Counted from the stretch's first letter, positions 8,522-17,606 are shown. The stretch is DNA of 64,000 nt from Amycolatopsis vastitatis (GCF_002234595.1 NZ_NMUL01000039.1:1-64000), one strand, 5' to 3'. The notes: generated by a model from the sequence alone, not told the origin. Numbers and translations are program-made.

Positions 8522-10257
8522 CCGTGAGCAGTCCGGAATGGTCCACCCGCACTTTCGGCAACGAGGACCGGCTCCCCCGCGTCCCGCTCCCCACGCTGGA
8601 AGACAGCTGTCAGCGCTTCCTCGAGTGGTGCGGCCCGCTGCTGACGCCGGAGGAACTGGCGGAGACCGAAGCGGCGGTGGCCGAGTTCCTCGCGCCGGAC
8701 AGCCCCGCACACGGGCTGCAAGCGGCGCTCGAGGAGTACGACCGCTCGCCGGGCGTGCGCAGCTGGCTCGACACGTTCTGGCCGTACCGCTACCTCGGCC
8801 GCCGCGACCGGATCGCGCTCAACGCCAACTTCTTCTTCCTGTTCCGCGAATCCCCGCTGGGCCAGGTGGAGCGCGCGGCCGAGCTGACCGCGTCCGCCGT
8901 GGACTACAAGCTGAAGCTCGACAGCGAACTCGTGCCGCCGGTGCTGCTGCGCGGCACGCCGCAGTCGATGGTGCAGCACAAGTACCTGTTCTCGGCGACG
9001 CGGATTCCCGGCGAGGTGCTCGACACCGCGCGCACGCAGTTCCCGTCGCCCGAGCGGCACATCGTCGTGTTCTCGAAGGGCACGCCTTTCCGCATGGACG
9101 TCCTCGCCGAAGACGGCCGCCCGCACTCGCCGGCGCAGCTGGCCGACGCGCTGCGCGCGATCCTCAAGGACGACCACGTCACCGACGTCCCGGCCGGAGC
9201 CTTCACCACGAAGGCCCGCGCGGAGTGGGCCGCTTCGCGGGCCGCGCTTCTCGAAGCGGGCAACGCCGCCGCGTTGGAAACCATCGAGACCGCGTTGTTC
9301 TGCCTGTGCCTGGACGACTTCACGCCGGCGGACGCCCTGGAAGCGGGTGACCGCCTGCTGTACGCCGACAACCGCTGGTACGACAAGGCGGTGTCGCTGA
9401 TCGTGTTCGAAGACGGCACCGCGGGGATCAACGTCGAGCACTGCGAACTCGACGGCACGACGATCCTCGGCTTCACCGACGCGCTGCTGAGCGGGGCGCG
9501 CGAGGACCGCGAACCGGCTGACGGCGTCCCCGGCTACGAGATCGTCGAGTTCACGCTGACCGACGCACTCCGCGAAGACGCGCGCGCCGCCCGAGAAGCC
9601 TTCAAGGCCTACGCGGACGCGACGGCGACGCAGACCGTGTCGTTCGACTTCGGTGCGAACCGGGCGAAGGAGCTGGGGATGTCCCCGGACGCCTTCGCGC
9701 AGATGTCGTACCAGCTCGCGCATCGCCGTGCGAAGGGCCTGACCGGCGCGACGTACGAATCGATCGCCACCCGGCAGTTCCAGAACGGCCGGACCGAGGC
9801 CATGCGGGTCGTCACGCCCGAGGTCGTGCGCTTCGCCGACGTCATGACCTCCGACGCCTCCGCGGAAGAAAAGCGCGAAGCGTTCCGTGCCGCCGCGGCG
9901 AAGCACGTCACCCGCGCGAAGGAATGCCAGGCCGGTGACGCGCCGGAGCAGCACCTGTGGGAGCTGCAGCTGATCGGAAAACGCCGTGGCGACGCCGGAA
10001 CGCCGGCCCTGTACACCTCGCCGGGCTGGCTGAAGATGCGGGACGACTACCTGAGCACCAGCTCGGCGCCGTCAGTCAACATCCAGTACTTCGGGTTCGG
10101 CTCCACCAGCCCGCAGTGCATCGGCATCGCGTACGTGCTGCTGCCGGACCGCTGGAACATCTACCTGAGCACGCCGAAGCACGTCTCGGCGGAGATGTAC
10201 CGCTTCGCCGACGAACTCGCCCGCGCGGTGCGCGAACTGCAGGACCTACTGGCTTAG
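8518..10257 (+). CDS. Choline/carnitine O-acyltransferase
   Basis: A 579-residue member of the choline/carnitine acyltransferase family, which transfers acyl groups between CoA and the hydroxyl of carnitine or choline. The catalytic His308 sits in NVEHCELDGT, the family's active-site block. The C-terminal LSTSSAP segment matches the STS motif that contacts the substrate carboxylate and trimethylammonium. The length is slightly below eukaryotic carnitine acetyltransferase. Such enzymes are uncommon in bacteria. ATGA overlap with the methyltransferase fixes the start. Its last 12 bp overlap the convergent esterase gene. The in vivo acceptor is unknown, but operon logic suggests a hydroxylated, methylated amine made by its neighbours. 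Confidence 0.88.
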   Translation: MTVSSPEWSTRTFGNEDRLPRVPLPTLEDSCQRFLEWCGPLLTPEELAETEAAVAEFLAPDSPAHGLQAALEEYDRSPGVRSWLDTFWPYRYLGRRDRIALNANFFFLFRESPLGQVERAAELTASAVDYKLKLDSELVPPVLLRGTPQSMVQHKYLFSATRIPGEVLDTARTQFPSPERHIVVFSKGTPFRMDVLAEDGRPHSPAQLADALRAILKDDHVTDVPAGAFTTKARAEWAASRAALLEAGNAAALETIETALFCLCLDDFTPADALEAGDRLLYADNRWYDKAVSLIVFEDGTAGINVEHCELDGTTILGFTDALLSGAREDREPADGVPGYEIVEFTLTDALREDARAAREAFKAYADATATQTVSFDFGANRAKELGMSPDAFAQMSYQLAHRRAKGLTGATYESIATRQFQNGRTEAMRVVTPEVVRFADVMTSDASAEEKREAFRAAAAKHVTRAKECQAGDAPEQHLWELQLIGKRRGDAGTPALYTSPGWLKMRDDYLSTSSAPSVNIQYFGFGSTSPQCIGIAYVLLPDRWNIYLSTPKHVSAEMYRFADELARAVRELQDLLA

Positions 10258-11166
10258 CAGGCGCCGCAGCCAGGCCAGCCGGGCGGCCCGCGCCGCCCGG
10301 CTGATCGCCGCGCCGGGCACCAGGGCATCGAACCCGTGGAACCCGCCCGGCCACACGTGCAGCTCGGCTGCGCCGCCGGCCTGCCAGATCCGGCTCGCGT
10401 AGACGACGACCTCGTCGCGGAACGTCTCGGCCGTGCCGACGTCCAGGAAGGCGGGCGGCAGGCCGGAAAGGTCTTCGGCGCGCGCCGGAGCCGCGTAGGC
10501 CGGGACGTCGCGGCGATCGCCGAGGTACGCCGTCCAGCCGACGTTGTTCGCCGTGCGGTCCCACAGGCCCCGGCCGTCGAGGTCGGCGGCGGACGCCGAG
10601 TCGCTGCGGTCGTCGAGCATCGGGCAGATCAGCAGCTGGCCCGCGAGGTCGGGGCCGCCGCGGTCGCGCGCCAGCAGGGTCGTCGCCGCGGCGAGGCCAC
10701 CACCCGCGCTGACCCCGCCGATCACCGGGCAGCGGCCCAGGTGCTCGACCGTCCACAGGAGACCGGCGTAGCAGTCCTCGACCGCCGCCGGGTACGGGTG
10801 ATCCGGCGCGAGCCGGTAGCCCGGCGAGACGACGGTGAGGTCCAGGTCCCCGGCCCAGTCCAGCAGGACGGGCACGTCCGCGCCGCGATGGCTGCCGACG
10901 ATCAGGCCGCCGCCGTGCACGTGGTAGAGGACGCCTGCCGAAGCCCGGCCCCGCGGGGTGACGACCAGCAGCGGCACGTCACCGGCGTATTCCTCGCGGA
11001 AGGCGAACCCCGGATGCGCCGCGGCCAGCTCGCCGACGGTCCGCTCGTCCGCGGCGACCACCGCGCGGCGCGCGGGGATGTCGGCGAGCGTCGTCAACGG
11101 CGGACGTCCGGCGCGCAGCTCCTCGACGGCCGCCGCCAGCTCCGGATCGAACGGCGGCGGGGTCAC
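10246..11166 (-). CDS. HSL-type alpha/beta hydrolase (esterase)
   Basis: A 306-residue esterase of the hormone-sensitive-lipase (family IV) type. HGGG forms the oxyanion hole at residues 84-87, Ser153 is the nucleophile in GVSAGG, the acid is probably Glu247 (GTAETFRDE), and His277 is the base (GGFHGF). The GTG start at 11166 gives a 4-bp GTGA overlap with the upstream methyltransferase; longer starts run into that gene. It probably hydrolyses short acyl esters in the cytosol. It forms a two-gene operon that converges on the carnitine acyltransferase, so it might hydrolyse O-acyl products of that operon, but this is inference. Confidence 0.82.
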   Translation of the reverse strand: MTPPPFDPELAAAVEELRAGRPPLTTLADIPARRAVVAADERTVGELAAAHPGFAFREEYAGDVPLLVVTPRGRASAGVLYHVHGGGLIVGSHRGADVPVLLDWAGDLDLTVVSPGYRLAPDHPYPAAVEDCYAGLLWTVEHLGRCPVIGGVSAGGGLAAATTLLARDRGGPDLAGQLLICPMLDDRSDSASAADLDGRGLWDRTANNVGWTAYLGDRRDVPAYAAPARAEDLSGLPPAFLDVGTAETFRDEVVVYASRIWQAGGAAELHVWPGGFHGFDALVPGAAISRAARAARLAWLRRLLSQ

Positions 11167-11945
11167 GCCGTGGGATCGGAAACGACGAGGACCAGCGAAC
11201 CGTCGAAGGTCGCCTGCTCGCGCAGCGCGCCGTAGCGGCGGTCCCACGTGCCGTCGTCGAGATCGTGCTGCAGTTCGGCGGCGAAGCGGTGGTGCACGCG
11301 GTCGTCGACGAAGCTCCACGCCGAGCACGACAGCCGCGCGCCCGGATCCAGGAGGCGTTCGGGACGCGCGTAGTACGCCTCGTTGAACCCGTCCGTGCAG
11401 TCGATCGGGATCGGCACGCCGACGACGGACGTGTGGCCGCCGAGCCCGTCGGCGATGTCGTCGATCGACGGATAGCGGCCGGCCTCGGTCTCGATCACTT
11501 CAGGCGCGTAGTCGAGCAGCCAGAACCGGCGCAGCCGCTCCGGGTCGCAGGTCAGGATCGCGATCGGGCCGCGCGTGACACGCCGCAGCTCCCGCAGCCC
11601 CGTCCACAGGTCGTTCCACTGGTGGACGCTGAACGTGCTCATCGCGCCTTCGAAGGCCCGGTCCGGGAACGGAAGTTTTTCGGCGACGGCGTCGATCGCC
11701 GGCGGCAGGCCCGCCGGCCGCTGCGCGCGCATCGACGCGGAAGGCTCGACCGCGGTCACCTCGCGGTCGGCCGGCTCGTACGCACCGGCGCCCGCGCCGA
11801 CGTTGAGCACGGTTCGCGCGTCGCCCAGCGCGTCGATGATGTACTGGCCGATCCGCGGATCCGGCTTGCGGTAGTCGGTGTACACCCCGCCGATCGCGCC
11901 GTAGTCCGCGTCCCCTGCGCTGCCGTCGGCCCGTCGCTGGCTCAT
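11163..11945 (-). CDS. Class I SAM-dependent methyltransferase
   Basis: A 260-residue UbiE/Methyltransf_11-type enzyme. Motif I is VLNVGAGAGAY near residue 46, followed by VTAVEPS for the ribose-binding acid and FSVHQWNDL after strand 4. The substrate is not identifiable. The ATG at 11945 is preferred over the upstream GTG-rich extension because the family begins close to this point. It is cotranscribed with the downstream esterase (GTGA overlap). It is divergent from the glucanase gene, with a palindrome and a strong promoter between them. Confidence 0.8.
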   Translation of the reverse strand: MSQRRADGSAGDADYGAIGGVYTDYRKPDPRIGQYIIDALGDARTVLNVGAGAGAYEPADREVTAVEPSASMRAQRPAGLPPAIDAVAEKLPFPDRAFEGAMSTFSVHQWNDLWTGLRELRRVTRGPIAILTCDPERLRRFWLLDYAPEVIETEAGRYPSIDDIADGLGGHTSVVGVPIPIDCTDGFNEAYYARPERLLDPGARLSCSAWSFVDDRVHHRFAAELQHDLDDGTWDRRYGALREQATFDGSLVLVVSDPTA

Positions 11946-12005
11946 GGCGACAACGTAGCAAGTCGGACCGGACGTCGGATGAACCACGCGACCGTCAGAA
12001 TCTGT

Positions 12006-12017
12006 CGCAAATTTGCG
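12006..12017. promoter_or_regulatory. Perfect 12-bp palindrome, possible operator
   Basis: CGCAAATTTGCG lies between the divergent methyltransferase and glucanase genes, 16 bp upstream of the glucanase -35. Its symmetry and AT core suggest a binding site for a dimeric regulator, identity unknown. Confidence 0.4.
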
Positions 12018-12033
12018 TAAGTCAGTCAAACTA

Positions 12034-12063
12034 TTGCGGATTCTTGTTCGATATTCGTATGAT
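12034..12063 (+). promoter_or_regulatory. Promoter of the glucanase gene
   Basis: TTGCGG (12034-12039), an 18-bp spacer and TATGAT (12058-12063) form a good housekeeping-type promoter in an unusually AT-rich patch. The 5' leader would be about 50 nt and ends with a GAAAGG ribosome-binding site before the ATG at 12118. Confidence 0.55.
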
Positions 12064-12117
12064 CCCGATCACGTCGACGTCCTGCACCTCCCGATCCCCG
12101 CGAGAAAGGTGACGACG

Positions 12118-14316
12118 ATGTCCCCTACTCCCCGGCGCCGCGCGGCATTGCTGGCCGCGGCGCTCGCCGCGTCCGGGCTGACCGTGCTGGTCACCGGCGC
12201 GACGACGCCCGCCGCGGCGGCGACCTGCCCGGCAACGGCGTCCGGCGGCGCGAGCGTGCCGTTCCGGACGGTCGAAGCCGAGTGTTCGGCGACGAACGGC
12301 TCGGCCGTCGGCCCCGACTACACCCAGGCGAGCCTGGCTTCGGAAGCCTCCGGGCGGCAGGCGGTCCGGATCGGGACCGGCCAGTACGTCGAGTTCACGC
12401 TGCCCGCGGCGGCGAACGCGATCAACGTCCACTACAACGTCCCGGACGGTTCCTCGGGCCGGCTTTCGGTATACGTCAACGGGGCCAGGCTGGGCAACGG
12501 GCTCTCGGTGACGTCGCGCTATTCCTATGTGGACACCGGCTGGATCCCGGGCGCGAAGACCCACCACTTCTTCGACGACGCGAGGTTGCTGCTGGGGCAG
12601 AACCTCGCGCCGGGCGCGAAGGTGCGCGTGCAGGCCGACTCGGGTGACGTCGGCCAGGCGACCCTCGACCTCGCCGACTTCGAGCAGGTCGGCGGCGCGG
12701 GCACGAAACCGGCGAACGCGCTCTCGGTCACTGACTACGGCGCCACGGCGGACGACGGCTCCGACGACTCGCAGGCGTTCCGCACCGCGCTGTCGGCGGC
12801 GCGCTCGCAGGGACGTGAGGTCTGGGTGCCGTCCGGGCGCTTCGAGATCGGCTCGGCCCTGCAGATCGACCAGACGACCGTGCGCGGCGCCGGCCCGTGG
12901 TACACCGTGCTGCACGGCAACAACATCTTCAACAACGGCAGCGCGTCCGGGAACATCAGGCTGTACGACTTCGCCGTGTTCGGAGACGTCACCGAGCGGA
13001 ACGACGGCAGCCCCGACAACGCGTTCCACGGCGTCCTCGGGACCGGCTCGGTCGTCTCGGGCCTGTGGATCCAGGACACCAAGTGCGGCCTGTGGCTGAT
13101 GAACGGCGCGTCGTCGAACGTCACCATCGAGAACAACCGCATCCTCGACACGCAGGCCGACGGCGTGAACTTCGACGGCGCGGTCACGAACTCGGCACTG
13201 CGCAACAACTACCTGCGCAACAACGGCGACGACGGGCTCGCGCTGTGGTCCAACGGGCAGGCCGACTCGGGCAACACCATCGCGAACAACACCGTCGTCC
13301 AGCCGAACCTGGCCAACGGCATCGCGCTGTACGGCGGCTCGGACAACACCGTGAGCGGCAACCTGGTGCAGGACACCAACGCGCTCGGCGGCGGTTACGT
13401 CGTCGGGAACCGGTTCAACTCGGTCCCGCTGGGCGGCACGATCACACTGTCCGGCAACACCGCGCTGCGGGCCGGAGCGCTCGACCCGAACTGGCAGTTC
13501 GGCGTCGGCGCGTTGTGGTTCGACGCACGCGACCAGGCGATCACCGGCGTGACGATCCGGGTCACCGGGTTCACCGCGATCCAGAGCCCGTACGAGGCGA
13601 TCCAGTTCATCGACGGCAACGGCGCCGGCAAGCCGATCCAGGGCGTCACCATCGACGGCGTCTCGGTGCAGGGCGCCGGCACGTTCGTCGCGCAGGCGCA
13701 GACGCAGGGGTCGGTGTCGATCAGCAACCTGACGGCGTCCGGCGTCGGCGTAACCGGGACGTACAACTGCCCCTACCCGGCGTCGATCCCGCGCATGACG
13801 TTCAGCGGGTCCGGCAACAGCGGCTGGACCGGCACCTGGAACGACTGCTCGACCTGGCCCCCGCCGAACTCCGGTCCGCCGCAGCCGCCGCAACCGGGCA
13901 CCAACCTCGCGCGGGGCAAGGCGATCAGCGCGTCGGGTTCGCAGGGTGGTTTCCCGCCGTCGAACGCGGTCGACGGGGACGCGAACTCCTACTGGGAGAG
14001 CACGAACAACGCCTTCCCGCAGACGCTGACCGTGGACCTCGGCACGGCTTCGTCGATCAACAAGGTGACGCTGCGCCTGCCGCCGTCGCCGGCCTGGGGC
14101 ACGCGCACCCAGACGGTGACGATCTCCGGCAGCACCGACGGCGGCTCGTACACGACGCTGGTGGGTTCGCGCGGCTACGCGTTCGACCCCGCGTCCGGCA
14201 ATACCGCGTCGGTGTCGTTCGCGGCGACGTCCCAGCGTTTCGTGCGGTTGACGTTCAGCGGCAACACCGGCTGGCCCGCCGGCCAGGCGTCCGAGTTCGA
14301 GGTGGCGGCCGCCTAG
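12118..14316 (+). CDS. Secreted GH87-like alpha-glucanase with CBM and F5/8C domains
   Basis: A 732-residue secreted polysaccharidase. The Sec signal peptide runs to about residue 35 (AAAA before TCPAT). A CBM35-like beta-sandwich follows (about 45-185). Then comes a right-handed parallel beta-helix (about 200-580) with the segments ADGVNFDGAVTNS and NNGDDGLALWS, characteristic of GH87 mycodextranase/alpha-1,3-glucanases; the conserved Asp pair in NGDDG is a likely part of the active site. A Pro-rich linker leads to a C-terminal F5/8 type C (CBM32-like) domain beginning NLARGK. It would degrade fungal or bacterial alpha-1,3-linked glucans. GAAAGG precedes the ATG at 12118, and the in-frame start at 12013 lies upstream of the promoter. 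Confidence 0.8.
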   Translation: MSPTPRRRAALLAAALAASGLTVLVTGATTPAAAATCPATASGGASVPFRTVEAECSATNGSAVGPDYTQASLASEASGRQAVRIGTGQYVEFTLPAAANAINVHYNVPDGSSGRLSVYVNGARLGNGLSVTSRYSYVDTGWIPGAKTHHFFDDARLLLGQNLAPGAKVRVQADSGDVGQATLDLADFEQVGGAGTKPANALSVTDYGATADDGSDDSQAFRTALSAARSQGREVWVPSGRFEIGSALQIDQTTVRGAGPWYTVLHGNNIFNNGSASGNIRLYDFAVFGDVTERNDGSPDNAFHGVLGTGSVVSGLWIQDTKCGLWLMNGASSNVTIENNRILDTQADGVNFDGAVTNSALRNNYLRNNGDDGLALWSNGQADSGNTIANNTVVQPNLANGIALYGGSDNTVSGNLVQDTNALGGGYVVGNRFNSVPLGGTITLSGNTALRAGALDPNWQFGVGALWFDARDQAITGVTIRVTGFTAIQSPYEAIQFIDGNGAGKPIQGVTIDGVSVQGAGTFVAQAQTQGSVSISNLTASGVGVTGTYNCPYPASIPRMTFSGSGNSGWTGTWNDCSTWPPPNSGPPQPPQPGTNLARGKAISASGSQGGFPPSNAVDGDANSYWESTNNAFPQTLTVDLGTASSINKVTLRLPPSPAWGTRTQTVTISGSTDGGSYTTLVGSRGYAFDPASGNTASVSFAATSQRFVRLTFSGNTGWPAGQASEFEVAAA

Positions 14317-14331
14317 TGTGACGAAACGGCA

Positions 14332-14372
14332 CGGCGGCTCGACGGTTCCGCACGAGAACCGCCGGGCCGCCG
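14332..14372 (+). terminator. Hairpin terminator after the glucanase gene
   Basis: Arms 14332-14348 and 14356-14372 pair over 17 bp with one mismatch and one G-U type pair around a 7-nt loop. It lies 15 bp after the glucanase stop. There is no U tract, as is common in actinomycetes. Confidence 0.6.
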
Positions 14373-14417
14373 GGCCCTGCACTAATCTCGCCGGGAGATC
14401 ATCCCCGGGGAGGACCA

Positions 14418-15092
14418 GTGCCGCGTCTGCTGCTCGTCGAGGACGACGAGGCACTGGCCGAAGCCCTTTCGCTGGCGTTGCGCGCCCTCGGCCACGACGT
14501 CGTCCACGCCCCCACCGGCGAGCACGCGCTGACCGCGCTCGGCGACGCCGAGTTCGTCCTCCTCGACGTCATGCTGCCCGGCATCGACGGCTTCGAGGTC
14601 TGCCGCCGCATCCGCGCCCGCAGCCGGCTGCCGATCGTGCTGCTGACCGCGCGCGGCGACCCGATCGACGTCGTCGCCGGGCTCGAATGCGGCGCCGATG
14701 ACTACGTCGTCAAACCGGCGGAACCCCGCGTGCTCGACGCTCGGATCAAGGCGATCGGCCGCCGCGCGCACCCCGCCGTGCCGGAAGCCGGCCTGCTGCG
14801 CGTGGGTGAGCTGGAGATCGACGCCGCCGCGATGAGCGTCACCCGCGGGGGCGAGGAGCTCGCCCTGACCGCCACGGAGATCCGGCTGCTCGTCGAGTTC
14901 GCCGAGCACCCGAACCAGGTGCTGAGCCGGCAGGTGCTGCTCAAGCGGGTCTGGGACTACGGCTACGTCGGCGACTCGCGGATCGTCGACGCGGCGGTCG
15001 CGCGGCTGCGGGCCAAGGTCGAGGACGACCCGGCGAACCCGGTGCTGCTGCGCACGGTCCGCGGCCTCGGCTACCGCCTGGTGACGAAGTGA
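14418..15092 (+). CDS. OmpR-family response regulator
   Basis: A 224-residue two-component regulator. The receiver domain (1-115) has acidic pocket Glu8-Asp9-Asp10, phospho-acceptor Asp50 (LLDVMLPG) and Lys99 (VVKPAEP). The C-terminal winged helix (about 125-224) ends RTVRGLGYRLV. The start is the GTG at 14418 after GGGGAGG. It overlaps the kinase gene by 4 bp (GTGA at 15089-15092), so the pair is coupled. The signal and targets are unknown. Confidence 0.92.
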   Translation: MPRLLLVEDDEALAEALSLALRALGHDVVHAPTGEHALTALGDAEFVLLDVMLPGIDGFEVCRRIRARSRLPIVLLTARGDPIDVVAGLECGADDYVVKPAEPRVLDARIKAIGRRAHPAVPEAGLLRVGELEIDAAAMSVTRGGEELALTATEIRLLVEFAEHPNQVLSRQVLLKRVWDYGYVGDSRIVDAAVARLRAKVEDDPANPVLLRTVRGLGYRLVTK

Positions 15093-16555
15093 GGCTCCCG
15101 GCCGTCAGCCTGCGGACGCGGATCGTCGCGGCGATCGTCGGCGTGACCACGACGGCGACGGCGGTCATGGCCTTTTTCGCGTACCAGGTGCAATCCGGGG
15201 ACGCGGTGCAGGCGTTCACCATCGCCGTCGAGTCCAAGATGATCAGCGACAACCTCGAGGTGCAGAAGAAAGTCGACCGGGCCCGGCCCGATCAGGTGGC
15301 CGATGTGATCCTTTACGAGCTCAGGTTGCAGCCCGTCGGCTGGCTGCTCGTGACCAAACCGCCCGGCAAGCCGTTCACCACGATCGCCCGCGCGCCCCTG
15401 GAGCTCGACGGACACCGGATCGTTTACCTGGGGCCACCCGCGATGGTCTCCACCGAGACCCCGGAGGAGGTGCTGCGGCCGGTCGAAGCGGCGGTTCTTT
15501 CCCACCCTTCCGGGTCGGTCTGGCAGAACACCGCGGTCACCACGGATCCGGCGACCGGCCGCCCGGCGCTGGTCGTGAGCCGCTACTTCGGCCGCGCCGA
15601 CTACTACCTCGTCGAACTCTTCGATCTCGGCGTGCTGGAAACCGACCTCGGCGCGCTGCGCCGGAACCTGGCGCTCATCGCGCTCGGGGTGAGCGTGCTG
15701 GGGGTCGGCGTCGCGTTCTTGATCGGCCGCCGGATCCGCCGTCCGATCAAGGAGCTGTCCGCCGCGGCCGACGAGCTGGGCGCGGGCGCGCTCGGCACCC
15801 GCGTCCCGGTCAAGGGCCGGGACGAGGTCGCCGCGCTCGCCGAGTCGTTCAACACGATGGCCGCGCGGCTCGGCGAGTCCATCGAAGAACTGCACGCGAA
15901 GGACCGCCAGCAGCGGCGGTTCGTCGCCGATGTCGCCCACGACCTGCGGACGCCGCTCGCCTCGATGATCGCCACCGTCGACAGCCTCGACCACGCCGAA
16001 CCCGCCACCCGCACCCGCGCCGCCGAGATCCTCGGCACTCAGGCCCGCCGGCTGGCGAAGCTCGTCGAAGACCTCCTCGAGATCGCCCGGTTCGACGCCG
16101 GGAAGGCCGACCTGCGGGTGGCTCCCGTAGACCTCGCCGACCTGGTCGCGGACGCCGCCGAAGTCACCGGCGTCGAGGCCGCCGTGACCACGGCCGGCGA
16201 CGTCACGGTCATCGCCGATCCGCGGCGAGTGCACACCGTGGTGGCGAACCTGCTGAGCAACGCCGTCCGGCACGGCGCCGCGCCGGTCGCGGTCACGCTC
16301 GACGGCACCGGCGACGACGTCGTGGTGCGCGTCGCCGACGCCGGGCCCGGGGTGCCGGCGGACCTGCTGCCGGTCCTGTTCGACCGGTTCACCCGCGGCG
16401 ACCACGCGCGTCAGGCGACGGAGGGCAGTGGGCTCGGATTGGCGATCGCCCGGGAGAACGTGCTCGTGCACGGCGGATCACTGGCGGCGCACAACGACGA
16501 CGGTGCCGTGTTCACCGTGCGGCTCCCCCGGTCCGCCGGTGTCGAGAACGCCTGA
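15089..16555 (+). CDS. Sensor histidine kinase
   Basis: A 488-residue membrane kinase. TM1 is at about residues 10-32, with an extracytoplasmic sensor of about 160 residues, TM2 at about 193-213, HAMP to about 265, and HisKA with phospho-acceptor His284 (DVAHDLRTPL). The ATPase domain has the N box NLLSNAVRHG and a GSGLGLAIA lid. It phosphorylates the preceding regulator. The last 145 bp overlap, antisense, the end of the membrane-protein gene at 16411-17601. That is far longer than the usual few bases and includes the kinase's final catalytic region. Confidence 0.92.
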   Translation: MRLPAVSLRTRIVAAIVGVTTTATAVMAFFAYQVQSGDAVQAFTIAVESKMISDNLEVQKKVDRARPDQVADVILYELRLQPVGWLLVTKPPGKPFTTIARAPLELDGHRIVYLGPPAMVSTETPEEVLRPVEAAVLSHPSGSVWQNTAVTTDPATGRPALVVSRYFGRADYYLVELFDLGVLETDLGALRRNLALIALGVSVLGVGVAFLIGRRIRRPIKELSAAADELGAGALGTRVPVKGRDEVAALAESFNTMAARLGESIEELHAKDRQQRRFVADVAHDLRTPLASMIATVDSLDHAEPATRTRAAEILGTQARRLAKLVEDLLEIARFDAGKADLRVAPVDLADLVADAAEVTGVEAAVTTAGDVTVIADPRRVHTVVANLLSNAVRHGAAPVAVTLDGTGDDVVVRVADAGPGVPADLLPVLFDRFTRGDHARQATEGSGLGLAIARENVLVHGGSLAAHNDDGAVFTVRLPRSAGVENA

Positions 16556-17601
16556 TCGGCGAACGCGGTGAGCTGCCGCCAGCTCAGGTCGCGCGGGTGC
16601 TGACCGTCGAAGTAGGGCAGCGGCAGGTGCGCGAGCAGCACCGCGGCGCCGATCAGTGGCCACGGCCGGAAGTCCCGGACCGGACCGAGCCACAGCAGCA
16701 GCGCGAAGTTCGTGACCAGCAGGAACCCCCAGCGCGCCCAGTCCCAGCCACCGAAGGCGAGCAACGCTGGCGCCGCAACGGCCGCGGCACCGAGCACGTC
16801 CGGCCGCTGTGTCAGGAAGCCCGTCACCACCACGACGAGGATCGGCGCCAGCAACACCAGGACCTCGGTGACGGAGTACAGCCGCCAGCTTTCGCTCTGG
16901 GTGCGCTCGAACAGCGCCAGCGCATCGGCTCGCGGGGCGAAGCCGGCGCCGGCCATCGCGGTCCACAGCCGGTCGGCCGCGCCGGCGTTCGACGCCGGCA
17001 TCGCGAGCACGGTGAGCTCCGCCGTCACCGGTGCCGCGAGCAGCACCGCTGCACGTTGCCAGGGAAACCGCCGCACCAGCACGACCGCGAACACCGGGAG
17101 GACGGTGAGCGCCGCGATCTCGTGCACGAGCACCGCGGCGGTCATCAGCCCGGCCGCCACCGCGGGCCGTCGCGGCAGTAGCCACAAAGCGGCGAACAGC
17201 AGGAGGTACAGCACCTGTTCGAAGTAGCCGACGTCGTGGAAGAAGAACCCGCCGGTCGGCAGCAGCAGCCAGCCGACGACCAGGAACCGGTGGCCGGAGT
17301 ACCGGGCACGGAAGAACGCGAGGCCCAGCACCGTCAGCAGTGCCCCGAGGACGGCGAACGCCGCGACCGCGAAGACCCAGTACGCGTAGCCGGTGACCAC
17401 GGCAAGCGGGTGCAGCAGGGTCCCCACGAGGAACCGGCGGTGAAAGCCGTCGGTCACCGACACGGCTTCGAGCGTCGCGACCCAGTCGCCCGGCATCCGG
17501 AACCCCCGGTAGGCAGCGAGCAGCAGAGCGAGTGCGGCGAGCGCCGTGAGGCCACGGGATCCCGTGGCCCGGGCGGTGGCGCGGTCGAGTGTGCTGGTCA
17601 T
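16411..17601 (-). CDS. Polytopic membrane protein, unknown function
   Basis: A 396-residue integral membrane protein with about nine or ten hydrophobic helices between residues 16 and 335. Conserved-looking polar patches are GFHRRFLVG near residue 52 and FFFHDVGYFEQ near residue 118, the latter in a loop. The topology is reminiscent of membrane glycosyltransferases or polymer-export proteins, but I do not recognise a family. After about residue 350 the hydrophobic pattern stops, and the last ~48 residues are antisense to the kinase gene and of low complexity. The natural stop may have been lost by mutation. The leader has a hairpin that can pair with the ribosome-binding site. Confidence 0.6.
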   Translation of the reverse strand: MTSTLDRATARATGSRGLTALAALALLLAAYRGFRMPGDWVATLEAVSVTDGFHRRFLVGTLLHPLAVVTGYAYWVFAVAAFAVLGALLTVLGLAFFRARYSGHRFLVVGWLLLPTGGFFFHDVGYFEQVLYLLLFAALWLLPRRPAVAAGLMTAAVLVHEIAALTVLPVFAVVLVRRFPWQRAAVLLAAPVTAELTVLAMPASNAGAADRLWTAMAGAGFAPRADALALFERTQSESWRLYSVTEVLVLLAPILVVVVTGFLTQRPDVLGAAAVAAPALLAFGGWDWARWGFLLVTNFALLLWLGPVRDFRPWPLIGAAVLLAHLPLPYFDGQHPRDLSWRQLTAFADQAFSTPADRGSRTVNTAPSSLCAASDPPCTSTFSRAIANPSPLPSVA

Positions 17602-17606
17602 CGTCC

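Noticed and set aside
12031..14454. Minus-strand frame of 807 codons opposite the glucanase
   Set aside because: It is Arg/Val-rich with no domain, while the plus strand has a signal peptide and well-known domains.
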